Assembly: GCA_963792655.1 (NCBI GenBank)
Contig: CAWBWU010000001.1
Coordinates: forward strand, 310,001-374,000
Length of the DNA: 64,000 nt
Source: DOZZ01 sp963792655
Lineage (GTDB): Bacteria; Acidobacteriota; Terriglobia; Bryobacterales; Bryobacteraceae
Direction of reading: 5' to 3'
Position numbers and translations under genes: made by a program. This document shows, one piece after another, positions 24,550-33,014 of the stretch (its first letter is position 1; each line of letters begins with the position of its first letter). The notes under the pieces are model-generated. The model searched no databases, was not told the DNA's origin, and saw nothing but the letters and a program-made list of their open reading frames with translations.

Positions 24550-26010
24550 ATGAGCACACGTATGGTCGAGCAGCGAGGCAAAACAGCACCTTCGGCTAGC
24601 AAAACGCGGAAGAAGTCCGACGAAAAAGTGGAGGATCTCTCCTCAATATTGTCGGAAAAAGTAGTGGGGCAACCGGCCGCGACGAAGGTAATTGTTCCGT
24701 ATATTCAGATGTTCCAGGCTGGTTTGTCGCCGGAGGGAAGACCCGTTGGCGTGTTCCTGCTGCTGGGGCCTACCGGAACCGGAAAAACCAAGACCGTCGA
24801 GGCACTGGCCGAGATTCTGCATGGCAGCGCGAAGAGCGTGCTGAAAGTAGACTGCGGCGAGTTCCAGATGGAACACGAAGTCGCCAAACTGATCGGCGCG
24901 CCCCCGGGCTATCTGGGTCACCGCGAAACGCAGCCCATGCTCTCGCAGCAGAAACTGCAATCCGTCACGAGCGACCGCAGCCAGCTTTCACTGGTTCTTT
25001 TCGACGAAATCGAAAAGGCCGCGCCGTCCATGACTCGCCTGCTGCTGGGCGTTCTCGACAAGGGCATTTTGCGGCTCGGTGACAACTCCACCGTCAATTT
25101 CGAGAAGAGCCTGGTGTTCCTGACGAGCAACCTGGGCGCCCGCGAAATGATGAAGGAGATTAATCCCGACTTCGGCTTCCAGTCGAGCATCCCGGGGATG
25201 CGCACCGACGTGAGCACCAAGTTGCAAAACATCGCACTGGTCGCCGTGCGCAAGAAGTTCTCGCCGGAATTCGTCAACCGCATCGACTGCGTGATCACCT
25301 ATCAGCCGCTCACCGCAGAATCCCTGTCGGCGATCGTCGATCATCAGATCAACGATCTGCAGAACCACGTCAACACGCGTCTGGGCAATCGTTGTTTTCA
25401 GATCGAAGTGCCGTTCGAGACGCGCCAATGGCTGATTGAAAAAGGAACGAGCCAGGAGTATGGAGCGCGTGAACTGAACCGCACCATTCATCGCGAACTC
25501 ACGCAACCGCTGGCAACGATGGTGGCGACGAATTCGGTGGAGCCGGCGGCGCGTGTGCGCGTGGATATCCGCGACGATCGCGAAGGGCTGGTGATGCGCA
25601 CCACGAACGACGGTGAAGCCGAAGCGGCGTCGCATCCAACGGTGCTGTTGGTGGATGACAATCGCGACCTGCTGCATTTTCTGGAACGGTTGATGGCCGA
25701 GGCTGGTTGGAAACTGCTGACCGCCGAGACGGCGAAAGATGCGCGGCGCATCGCGGCCGAGTCGCGTCCGAATGCGGCGCTGCTCGACTACATGCTGCCG
25801 GACGGCAACGGCGTCGAACTGGGTGTGGAGCTGTGCCGCTTTTCGCCGCGCATTCAGAACATCATCATGACCGGCACGGTGCTGCCACCCGATGAAGAAG
25901 CGTTGTGCGAAGAGCACGACTTCCCGGTGCTGCGGAAGCCCTTCCTGGCGACCGAAGTTATGAACCAGATTCGCGGGCGTTTAGCGAACTCGCTGGTGGC
26001 GGGCCGCTAA
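24550..26010 (+). CDS. ClpB-D2-like AAA+ ATPase fused to a receiver domain
   Basis: A 486-residue fusion. Residues about 30-350 are an AAA+ module like the second ring of ClpA/ClpB: Walker A GPTGTGKT (73-80), pore loop GAPPGYLGH (116-124), Walker B LVLFDEIEKA (148-157), sensor-1 LTSNLG (191-196) and a D2-small domain with SQEYGARELNRTI. Residues about 361-480 are a complete receiver: acidic pair DD (369-370), phospho-acceptor Asp in LLDYMLPDGNG (413), Thr in IIMTGT and Lys in LRKPF (463). The ClpA/B N-domain and first ring are missing. It is likely an unfoldase or remodeller gated by phosphorylation, but the partner kinase is not nearby. Its 3' end overlaps manA by 53 bases, convergently. Confidence 0.85.
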   Translation: MSTRMVEQRGKTAPSASKTRKKSDEKVEDLSSILSEKVVGQPAATKVIVPYIQMFQAGLSPEGRPVGVFLLLGPTGTGKTKTVEALAEILHGSAKSVLKVDCGEFQMEHEVAKLIGAPPGYLGHRETQPMLSQQKLQSVTSDRSQLSLVLFDEIEKAAPSMTRLLLGVLDKGILRLGDNSTVNFEKSLVFLTSNLGAREMMKEINPDFGFQSSIPGMRTDVSTKLQNIALVAVRKKFSPEFVNRIDCVITYQPLTAESLSAIVDHQINDLQNHVNTRLGNRCFQIEVPFETRQWLIEKGTSQEYGARELNRTIHRELTQPLATMVATNSVEPAARVRVDIRDDREGLVMRTTNDGEAEAASHPTVLLVDDNRDLLHFLERLMAEAGWKLLTAETAKDARRIAAESRPNAALLDYMLPDGNGVELGVELCRFSPRIQNIIMTGTVLPPDEEALCEEHDFPVLRKPFLATEVMNQIRGRLANSLVAGR

Positions 26011-26779
26011 TCAACAACAGACGCGCGCTGCCCGAGAGCCGCACGGGGCCGGGATCTTTTTCCCAGACCTGGCCGGGTTGCATCGGGTGACCTTCGAGCA
26101 GTCCGTTGCCTTCCAGAACAGCGATGGCGATCGCAGCAGTATCTAAACTGCGGTCGCCATCGAAATCGAATAGCTCAGTAGAAAAATACTCGCAGTCAGC
26201 GAGCAGCGTGCGGCCGTTATCCAGCCGAACGGGCTGGGTCGCGCCGGGATGCGTGCCGACGTCCGAGACTTCAACGCCGCGATCAAGATGCAACTCGCGA
26301 TCACGCCCGTAGTCGAACAGCCGGTACGTCACATCCGAGTTTTGTTGAATCTCACAGAGCGCAAGGCCCGCACCGATTGCGTGCACCGTGCCCGCCGGGA
26401 CGAAGAAGGTATCCCCCGCGCGCGCAGGCACCCACTTCAGCAGGTCCATCAACTTCCCGCTTTGAGAACTTTGCCGCAGGTGTTCGTGGCTTTCGAGCGG
26501 CTCTTTGAAGCCGAGCGCCACGTTCGCTTGCTCATCGGCGCGCAGCACGAACCACATCTCCGTCTTGCCTAAGCTCTTGTGGTGTTCGCGCGCGTAGTCG
26601 TCTGCCGGATGCACCTGCACCGAAAGTTTTTCGGTCGTGAACAGAAACTTGAACAGCAATGGGCCTAGCGGATACCAGACCTCACCTATCTTCTGCTTTG
26701 TGTCCCGATACCAGGGCTCCAGATGCGTGGAGCCCCAGGGTTTCTCGACAAAGTGCGGCTGCAGAAGTTTCGCCGGCAT
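25958..26779 (-). CDS. manA: mannose-6-phosphate isomerase, class I type
   Basis: A 273-residue cupin enzyme with the zinc-site motifs of phosphomannose isomerases: LSVQVHPADDYA (Gln, His), GKTEMWFVL (Glu) and PAGTVHAIGAG (His). It interconverts mannose-6-P and fructose-6-P. The gene follows the aminotransferase by 6 bases on the same strand (coaD-aminotransferase-manA). Its last 53 bases run opposite to the end of the AAA+/receiver gene. Confidence 0.9.
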   Translation of the reverse strand: MPAKLLQPHFVEKPWGSTHLEPWYRDTKQKIGEVWYPLGPLLFKFLFTTEKLSVQVHPADDYAREHHKSLGKTEMWFVLRADEQANVALGFKEPLESHEHLRQSSQSGKLMDLLKWVPARAGDTFFVPAGTVHAIGAGLALCEIQQNSDVTYRLFDYGRDRELHLDRGVEVSDVGTHPGATQPVRLDNGRTLLADCEYFSTELFDFDGDRSLDTAAIAIAVLEGNGLLEGHPMQPGQVWEKDPGPVRLSGSARLLLISGPPPASSLNARESGS

Positions 26780-26785
26780 GCCAGC

Positions 26786-27976
26786 TTAGCTGAGCGCCGT
26801 AACGAACTTCTCGATGCGATCGAGCCCGCGTTCCAGCTCATGCATTGACGTAGCGTAGGAGATGCGGATGTGGCTGTCGGTGCCGAATGCTTCGCCCGGC
26901 ACCACCGCGACTTGCGCGTCGGTAAGCAAGCGTTCGGCGAACTGCAGCGTGTTCTGAATCCCGCCCCGCCCGAACGCACAAGAGATGTTCGGGTAGGCGT
27001 AGAACGCTCCCGCCGGAGTTGCACACTTCACGCCAGGGATTCGGCGCAGGCGCGGCACCACGAAGTCGCGGCGCTTCCGGTATTCAGCGAGCATCACCTT
27101 CACTGAATCCTGCGGGCCGTTCAACGCTTCGACCGCAGCCTTTTGCGCGATCGAGGTGGGGTTCGATGTCGAGTGGCTTTGCAGTTTGTTGATGGCGCCG
27201 ATGACCGGTTCCGGCGCAAGTGCGTACCCGATGCGCCAGCCCGTCATCGCATATGTCTTTGAAACAGTTCCGGCGACAAGCACGGTCTCTTTCGCACCGG
27301 GAAGGCTGGCGATCGAGAACGGTTCGCTGTCGTAGAGGAAGTGGGAGTAGCACTCGTCAGTCAGCAGGTAGATGCCGCGCCGCGAGGTCATGTGGTAGAT
27401 CTTCTCGAACTCCTCACGCGCAAGCACAGCGCCGCTCGGGTTCGCAGGGGAGTTGATGAACACCAGCTTGGTGCGGTCGTTCAGATGCGGCTCGATCGCA
27501 GCAGCGGTGAGCACGAAACCGTCAGACTCTTTGGTCTCGACGAAAACACAGCGGCCGCCCGCGTAGTTCACGACATCTTTATAAGTCACCCAGTAAGGCG
27601 AAGGGATCACCACTTCGTCACCAGGGTTCACTAAGGCCTGAGTTAAGCCGAAGATCGCATGCTTACCGCCCACCGAGATGATGCACTCGCTTGGCTTGTA
27701 ATCGGTCGCAAACTCGGCAGCATGGCGCGCAACCACGGCCTTCTTCAACTCCGCCGTACCGCCGGCTGGTGTGTACTTCGTGAAGTTCTGTTCGAGCGCG
27801 CGGACCGCAGCCTGTTTGATGTTGTCAGGCGTCGGAAAGTCGGGCTCACCCGCGCCGAAGTCTACGACGTCGACACCTTGCAGGCGCAATTTATCTGCTT
27901 CGGCCGCAACCTTCATGGTGGACGAAACGCTGATGGAACTGATGCGTTCGGCGATGGCTGGCTTAGTTGTTGTCAT
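26786..27976 (-). CDS. aspartate aminotransferase-type PLP enzyme
   Basis: A 396-residue fold-type I aminotransferase: VDFGAGEPDFPTPDNIKQA at the N-terminus, INSPANPSGAV, DECYSHFLYD, and the PLP lysine in GTVSKTYAMTGWRIGY, with a C-terminal IRISYATSMHELERGLDRI. This pattern is that of class Ib aspartate (or aspartate/prephenate) aminotransferases. It stands 12 bases behind coaD and 6 before manA. Confidence 0.92.
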   Translation of the reverse strand: MTTTKPAIAERISSISVSSTMKVAAEADKLRLQGVDVVDFGAGEPDFPTPDNIKQAAVRALEQNFTKYTPAGGTAELKKAVVARHAAEFATDYKPSECIISVGGKHAIFGLTQALVNPGDEVVIPSPYWVTYKDVVNYAGGRCVFVETKESDGFVLTAAAIEPHLNDRTKLVFINSPANPSGAVLAREEFEKIYHMTSRRGIYLLTDECYSHFLYDSEPFSIASLPGAKETVLVAGTVSKTYAMTGWRIGYALAPEPVIGAINKLQSHSTSNPTSIAQKAAVEALNGPQDSVKVMLAEYRKRRDFVVPRLRRIPGVKCATPAGAFYAYPNISCAFGRGGIQNTLQFAERLLTDAQVAVVPGEAFGTDSHIRISYATSMHELERGLDRIEKFVTALS

Positions 27977-27988
27977 AGTTTGCTCTTA

Positions 27989-28504
27989 CTAATGTGCTTT
28001 TACGGTGGACCGCTGAAGACGGTCGTGCAGACGGCTTTCAACGATAGCCGGGACCAGACCGCGAATGTCGCCACCCAGGCGGTACACTTCCTTGACCAGC
28101 CGCGAACTGATGAAGGAGTAAGCTTCTCCGGCCATCAAAAAGACGGTCTCGATCCCGGGTTGCAGACGCCGGTTCATCAGCGCCATCTGCAATTCATGTT
28201 CATAGTCCGAAACGGCGCGAATGCCGCGAATCAGAACCTTTGCTTCACGCGCTTTCGCGTAGTCAACTAACAAGCCATCGAACGAATCGACTTCTACGTT
28301 CGGCATCTCGCGAACCACTTCGGCCAGCATTGCTGCGCGCTCTTCGACCGAAAACAGCGGCTGCTTTGATTCGTTGCGCAAAATCGAAACAATCAGCCGG
28401 TCAAATAAGCGCGAACCCCGCGTGATCAGGTCCAAATGGCCATTCGTAATCGGATCGAACGATCCGGGGTAGATGGCGATCGTGCGCTGGGGCTTGCGTT
28501 CCAT
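27989..28504 (-). CDS. coaD: pantetheine-phosphate adenylyltransferase
   Basis: The 171-residue protein has the nucleotidyltransferase motif IYPGSFDPITNGHLDLI with TNGH, ending with the family's SFISSRLVKEVYRLGGD (ISSxxxR type). It makes dephospho-CoA from 4'-phosphopantetheine and ATP. It is the first gene of the leftward coaD-aminotransferase-manA group. Confidence 0.94.
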   Translation of the reverse strand: MERKPQRTIAIYPGSFDPITNGHLDLITRGSRLFDRLIVSILRNESKQPLFSVEERAAMLAEVVREMPNVEVDSFDGLLVDYAKAREAKVLIRGIRAVSDYEHELQMALMNRRLQPGIETVFLMAGEAYSFISSRLVKEVYRLGGDIRGLVPAIVESRLHDRLQRSTVKAH

Positions 28505-28540
28505 GCTGACGGGAACTTACAAGTTTAACGCACGGGCAAT

Positions 28541-30574
28541 TTAGAATTCGAGCTGGGCGATGCGCGCGTTCAAATCGGACTCAAGCTGTGTCTGCTGTGC
28601 GCTTAGCGCATTCTGCTGGGTGCGAACCGAGGCGATCTTCTCTTCGCGTGAGGCAAGATCGCGCGCATACTTCTGCACCTGATCCTGTTGACCGTTGACC
28701 TGATTCAAGCTCATCATCAACTCGCGCAAGCGGCGCTGGTCCTGATCGGCCGCGTTCAACTGCGTATCCAAATCGCGGCGTGAATTCTGCGCCGAAGCAA
28801 TGCGGCGTTTCAAATCCAGAATTTGCTGCAACTGCTGCCGCGCTGCGGAGCTGACCTGTTTATTCTCGATGAAGGCAAGCAGCGCGTCGGGTGAGTAACT
28901 GCTAACCGCGGTCGACTGCTCGTACACGTTCTCTTCGGCAACCGGAAGTGTGGCGTGACCGTTCGGCGCGAGCGCAACCTCGAAGCGATACTCGTTCGCG
29001 CTGGTTTCGTTGGGTTTGCGATCGATCAGTGTCCACTGCGGGCGGATGGCCTGTTCGACAATGAGCGTCTTCGCTTTCGCGTCGACATTCTCGATCGTGT
29101 AAGTGCGGGTCCACCGCTGCGAATAGCGCGTCGTGAGCACTCCGCGTTGGGCGTGAACCTCGCGCACGTTCACGTTCTGCGCTTCGAGTTTGGTGGTGAT
29201 ACGGGTGCCCAGATCAACTGCGTAGCTGATCAAACGATGGTCTCCCGCCTTGACCGTCTCGACCAATGCTTCGCCTGCATACGCCCCGCCGTCGAAAATC
29301 GTGATCGGTCCGCCGTCGAGTGTCTTGCCAGTAATGTTCGTGATCTCTGCGGCGTTTTGCGGATTCACTGCGTTCGGGTCGGAGTAGATCAACAGTTTGC
29401 GCGCCGTAATCTTTTGCTGCAAAAACGGCAGCATGGCGGACTCATCTTTGCGAACGGTTACCGGGTGATCGATCGTGTACTCAAACAGATCGGCTATCTC
29501 GCGCCCCGCCGCGCTTGCGATGGAGGACGGGGCCGGCTCGCTCGAGCCGAGTACGCCACCGATCACTCCGCCGGCTACACTGCCATTAAGAGAACCCGCC
29601 GCGCCATCAACCGAGACGGACTCCATCGACGACGGAATAGCAGGAGCCGCATTTCGGCCCTGCAACTTAGTAAACCTTTGCAGTCGATCTACACTTCCAC
29701 CGTGCAGCGTGGGAGCGACTGCCGCCTCTTCCGGCAAATCGGCATTTTCGCGATTCACCATACGCGGCTCATACAACGGAAAAATGAACGAGATCGGCTT
29801 GCCCGACACTAATGCCAGGCGCACGTTCGTCCAATCTTCGCCGGTGGTATTGTCAACGATTCCCCAACCTTCCAGCATTGGGCCAGTGCGGTCATCGAAG
29901 ATCAATCGGTAGCTCGACTTCCACATGGGCGCGGGGATCATGTAACGCACATGTATCTGCCGCGTGCCCTTGTCGCTCGAATCGATATACACGCTGCGCC
30001 TTTCCTTGGACCGGCCAGCCAGCACCGCCGCCAGATAGTCCTTGAACTGCAATTGCAGTTGCGGATCGAGAAAGCGCATCGACATGCTGTCTGCAAGTTC
30101 GACTGTCCGCAGCATGCCGCTATCGAGCAGCAAGGTGACCTGCTGCCGTTCGGCGTGCTCCTTGTCTGCCGGGACCAGGCGCGCGCTGACGATCGCTCCA
30201 GTGATCGCCTTATCGTTGATGGTGATCTCGATCTGCGCGCCTTTCAACTGATCCAACAACGCCGTTAACGGCTGTCCTGCCTGCAGAACAAACGGGAAGT
30301 CGCCAAGCTTCTGTGCGAGCGGAATGGCCGAGTCGTAACGCAGTCCGGATACACTCGCGCCGTTCGACTCGGTAACAGTCAGCGACTTCAGCACATCGTT
30401 CATCTCGTTGCTTTTGAAGTCGAGACGCGCGTGCTCACCCGGATTTAGAGCCCCGGTTCGTTCGAAATAGCCGACGCCGTGCTTATAGAGGATGACGTTC
30501 CGCACCGGCAGATCGGCCGCGGCAAGAGTCGAAGTGCAGATCAAAGCCGCCGCCCATCGGATTCGCATACGCAT
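28541..30574 (-). CDS. secreted DUF4139-type protein
   Basis: A 677-residue protein with a signal peptide (RIRWAAALICTSTLAAA), then VRNVILYKHGVGYFERTGAL, the standard opening of DUF4139/MuiA-related proteins, and a predicted beta-sandwich through about residue 580. The C-terminus (about 585-677) is a Gln-rich coiled coil (QQLQQILDLKRRIASAQ onward). The biochemical role of the family is not established. It is transcribed away from an outer-membrane barrel gene across a 90-base gap. Confidence 0.75.
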   Translation of the reverse strand: MRMRIRWAAALICTSTLAAADLPVRNVILYKHGVGYFERTGALNPGEHARLDFKSNEMNDVLKSLTVTESNGASVSGLRYDSAIPLAQKLGDFPFVLQAGQPLTALLDQLKGAQIEITINDKAITGAIVSARLVPADKEHAERQQVTLLLDSGMLRTVELADSMSMRFLDPQLQLQFKDYLAAVLAGRSKERRSVYIDSSDKGTRQIHVRYMIPAPMWKSSYRLIFDDRTGPMLEGWGIVDNTTGEDWTNVRLALVSGKPISFIFPLYEPRMVNRENADLPEEAAVAPTLHGGSVDRLQRFTKLQGRNAAPAIPSSMESVSVDGAAGSLNGSVAGGVIGGVLGSSEPAPSSIASAAGREIADLFEYTIDHPVTVRKDESAMLPFLQQKITARKLLIYSDPNAVNPQNAAEITNITGKTLDGGPITIFDGGAYAGEALVETVKAGDHRLISYAVDLGTRITTKLEAQNVNVREVHAQRGVLTTRYSQRWTRTYTIENVDAKAKTLIVEQAIRPQWTLIDRKPNETSANEYRFEVALAPNGHATLPVAEENVYEQSTAVSSYSPDALLAFIENKQVSSAARQQLQQILDLKRRIASAQNSRRDLDTQLNAADQDQRRLRELMMSLNQVNGQQDQVQKYARDLASREEKIASVRTQQNALSAQQTQLESDLNARIAQLEF

Positions 30575-30664
30575 GTAGACGCCGCCTCGGATGTTGAAGT
30601 TCCGTACTCTGCAATGCTACGCCGCCTTGACACTGGCGTGCGGATTTAGTCAGACTCAGCCCAG

Positions 30665-32221
30665 ATGCGCCTATTTGGCCAGATTTTCGTACTCATGCTG
30701 GCGGGCGCCGCGACTGCGCTCGCACAGGTGCCTGTTACCGACCCTTCGAATCCCACGCAAACCAAGCCGCCCGACGCCGGGAAGCCGAAGATTGCGGAGG
30801 AGCCCAGGCCCGCTACGCCGGCGGCGGATCCGAACGCGGCTCAGACGGACATTGTGACTCCGCGGCCCACAGCCCCTCCGCCGCCGCACACCACGCCTGA
30901 CGAAACGACCGTGGTCGAGCCGGATAAGACACCGGCACCCGCGTCGCCTGCCTATGCAGGGCCGGGCAACCTCGGCCGCGACTTCGGTTTTATACAGGAT
31001 GTTGAGAAAACCACTCGCTTCCGTCCCTATGTGGGCGTAACCGGTATCTTTGCGAGCGGGTTGACCGGAGGCAATGTGAATCCGGATGGAACGCTCAGCA
31101 GCACGCATTCTTACGGCATCGAGGCCAATTTCGGAATTGTCGGAACCAAGGTGCGGGAGAAAGATTCACTCGCGCTCGAGTACCACGGCAGTATCTTCCA
31201 CTACTCGCCTTCGGGAACCAATGACGGGACGAACCAGTTTCTTTCGATGTCGTACCGCAGGCAAGCGTCGAAGAACATCAGTTTGCGCCTGGACGAGACT
31301 GCAGGCGTTTACTCAAATACCTTCGGCGTCGCAAGTACCGCCGCGACTACTGACTTATCGGTGGGCAATGCCATTGTTCCGGTGAGTCCGCTGACGCAGG
31401 CTCTGGATGACCGCACTATCTTCTTGAGCACTTCCGCCGACGTCGTGTATCGCAAATCGGCACGGTTGAGTTTCGATTTCGGGGGCACGGGCTTTACCGT
31501 CAAGCGAAACTTGAGTTCGCTCTATGGAGTTATCGGGTCAGAAGCGCGCGCCGACGCCGAGTACCGCCTTACCCGCCGGGCGACGGTCGGGGCTTACTAC
31601 ACTTACACGCACTACGAATACAGTAAGGCGTTCGGCGGTTCGAATATCAACACAGCGGGAGCGTCTGTATCTTATGCGGTGAACCGCAGCACAGAGATTC
31701 GTGTACGCGGAGGCTTCTCGCATGTGCAGACTGCAGGGCTCGTGCAGTTCAATCTGGACCCGCTGGTCGCTGCGCTACTCGGGCAGGCTTTCGGCGTAGT
31801 GGCCGTAGACCGCACGAACATTATTCCCGATGCTTCGGTGCAAATTCTGCGCCGCTTTCGCAACGGAGCTGCGGGCGCAGAGGTACTGGTCGGAGTAAGT
31901 CCGGGCAACGGACTTTATCTGACTTCAAAGCGCGTACTATACAACGGCCATATTGACTACAACGGTTTTCGTAAGTATGCGATGTCAGTCGGGGTTACGC
32001 GTGAGCAGCTGGGAAGCCTGGGCGTCGCGCTTGGCAACTACGATGCGTATGGATTAAACGTTGGCGCGTCTCGCGATTTGACGTACAACCTGCACAGTAA
32101 CGCTCGCTTCGAATACCGGCGCTATAACTACGACAGCCAAAACGCATTTCTACGCAACCCGTTCAAGATTTCCCTCGGGATCGCGTGGAGTCCCGGCGAC
32201 CGCCCGCTAACAGTCTGGTAA
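30665..32221 (+). CDS. outer-membrane beta-barrel protein with Pro-rich N-terminus
   Basis: A 518-residue protein with a signal peptide (MRLFGQIFVLMLAGAATALAQ), a Pro/Thr-rich linker (about residues 25-100) and then about 400 residues of alternating hydrophobic/polar strands rich in Tyr, Gly and Arg, e.g. RFRPYVGVTGIFASGLTGG and YYTYTHYEYSKAFGG, ending in aromatic-containing strand ...RPLTVW. This pattern is a beta-barrel in the outer membrane. No specific family is recognised. Polysaccharide or porin roles are possible. Confidence 0.6.
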   Translation: MRLFGQIFVLMLAGAATALAQVPVTDPSNPTQTKPPDAGKPKIAEEPRPATPAADPNAAQTDIVTPRPTAPPPPHTTPDETTVVEPDKTPAPASPAYAGPGNLGRDFGFIQDVEKTTRFRPYVGVTGIFASGLTGGNVNPDGTLSSTHSYGIEANFGIVGTKVREKDSLALEYHGSIFHYSPSGTNDGTNQFLSMSYRRQASKNISLRLDETAGVYSNTFGVASTAATTDLSVGNAIVPVSPLTQALDDRTIFLSTSADVVYRKSARLSFDFGGTGFTVKRNLSSLYGVIGSEARADAEYRLTRRATVGAYYTYTHYEYSKAFGGSNINTAGASVSYAVNRSTEIRVRGGFSHVQTAGLVQFNLDPLVAALLGQAFGVVAVDRTNIIPDASVQILRRFRNGAAGAEVLVGVSPGNGLYLTSKRVLYNGHIDYNGFRKYAMSVGVTREQLGSLGVALGNYDAYGLNVGASRDLTYNLHSNARFEYRRYNYDSQNAFLRNPFKISLGIAWSPGDRPLTVW

Positions 32222-32246
32222 CGGCTGCCCTGTAGAATACGCTTTG

Positions 32247-33014
32247 ATGCGTATCAATCGCGTAAAGCAGGCGCTCGCCTCCGGCAAAATGCAGTTGGGG
32301 ACGAACTTCGGACAACTGCGTTCCCCAGAGATCGCTTACCTCTTTGCGAAGGCCGGGTTCGACTGGGCTTTTATCGATACCGAGCACGGCGGCTTCGATA
32401 TCGAAACCGTACAGGATGTCTGCCGCACGAGCGTGCTAGCGGGGTTGAGCCCAATTGTTCGCGTCGCCGATCTGCAGTATCCGTTGGTTTCGCGCGCGCT
32501 CGATTGCGGCGCGCAAGGCGTGATCTTTCCGCGTATCGAGTCCGCTGAAGCGCTCAATCAGGCAGTACAGTGGACACGCTTTCCGCCGCTCGGCGTGCGT
32601 GGCTATGGCTTGACTCAAGTTCACCTGGAGTACGAGCCCGCCAGCTTCAACCAGGTGGTAGAACATGCCAATGAAAATACGCTGGTGGTGCTGCAGATTG
32701 AAACGCAGAAAGCGCTCGATGCCCGCGAAGAGATACTCAGCGTGCCCGGCATCCATGCAGTGATGATCGGCCCCGCCGATCTTTCCATCTCGCTTGGGGT
32801 GCCTGGCGAATTTCAACATCCGAAGCTGGTCGCCGCTATGGAAGCCGTGCGCGACACCTGTCTCGCGAAAGGAATTGCTCCGGGAACACAGACGCGCTCG
32901 CTCGAAGTAGCAAAGTTCTGGAAAGAGCGCGGCATGATCTTTCTCGGCTGCAGTAGTGAGACGGGCATGCTGTTTGAAAAAGCGAGCGAGATCAGAGGGG
33001 CGTTGAAAGGCTAA
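32247..33014 (+). CDS. HpcH/HpaI-family aldolase
   Basis: A 255-residue TIM-barrel lyase: MQLGTNFGQLRSPEIAYLFA, FDWAFIDTEHGGFDIET, QGVIFPRIESAEAL with the metal Glu, and HAVMIGPADLSISLGVPG with the metal Asp. Family members cleave 4-hydroxy-2-oxoacids such as 2-dehydro-3-deoxy-glucarate to pyruvate and an aldehyde. The exact substrate is not readable. I start at the ATG at 32247; a TTG precedes it. The M28 peptidase gene begins right after the stop. Confidence 0.88.
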   Translation: MRINRVKQALASGKMQLGTNFGQLRSPEIAYLFAKAGFDWAFIDTEHGGFDIETVQDVCRTSVLAGLSPIVRVADLQYPLVSRALDCGAQGVIFPRIESAEALNQAVQWTRFPPLGVRGYGLTQVHLEYEPASFNQVVEHANENTLVVLQIETQKALDAREEILSVPGIHAVMIGPADLSISLGVPGEFQHPKLVAAMEAVRDTCLAKGIAPGTQTRSLEVAKFWKERGMIFLGCSSETGMLFEKASEIRGALKG

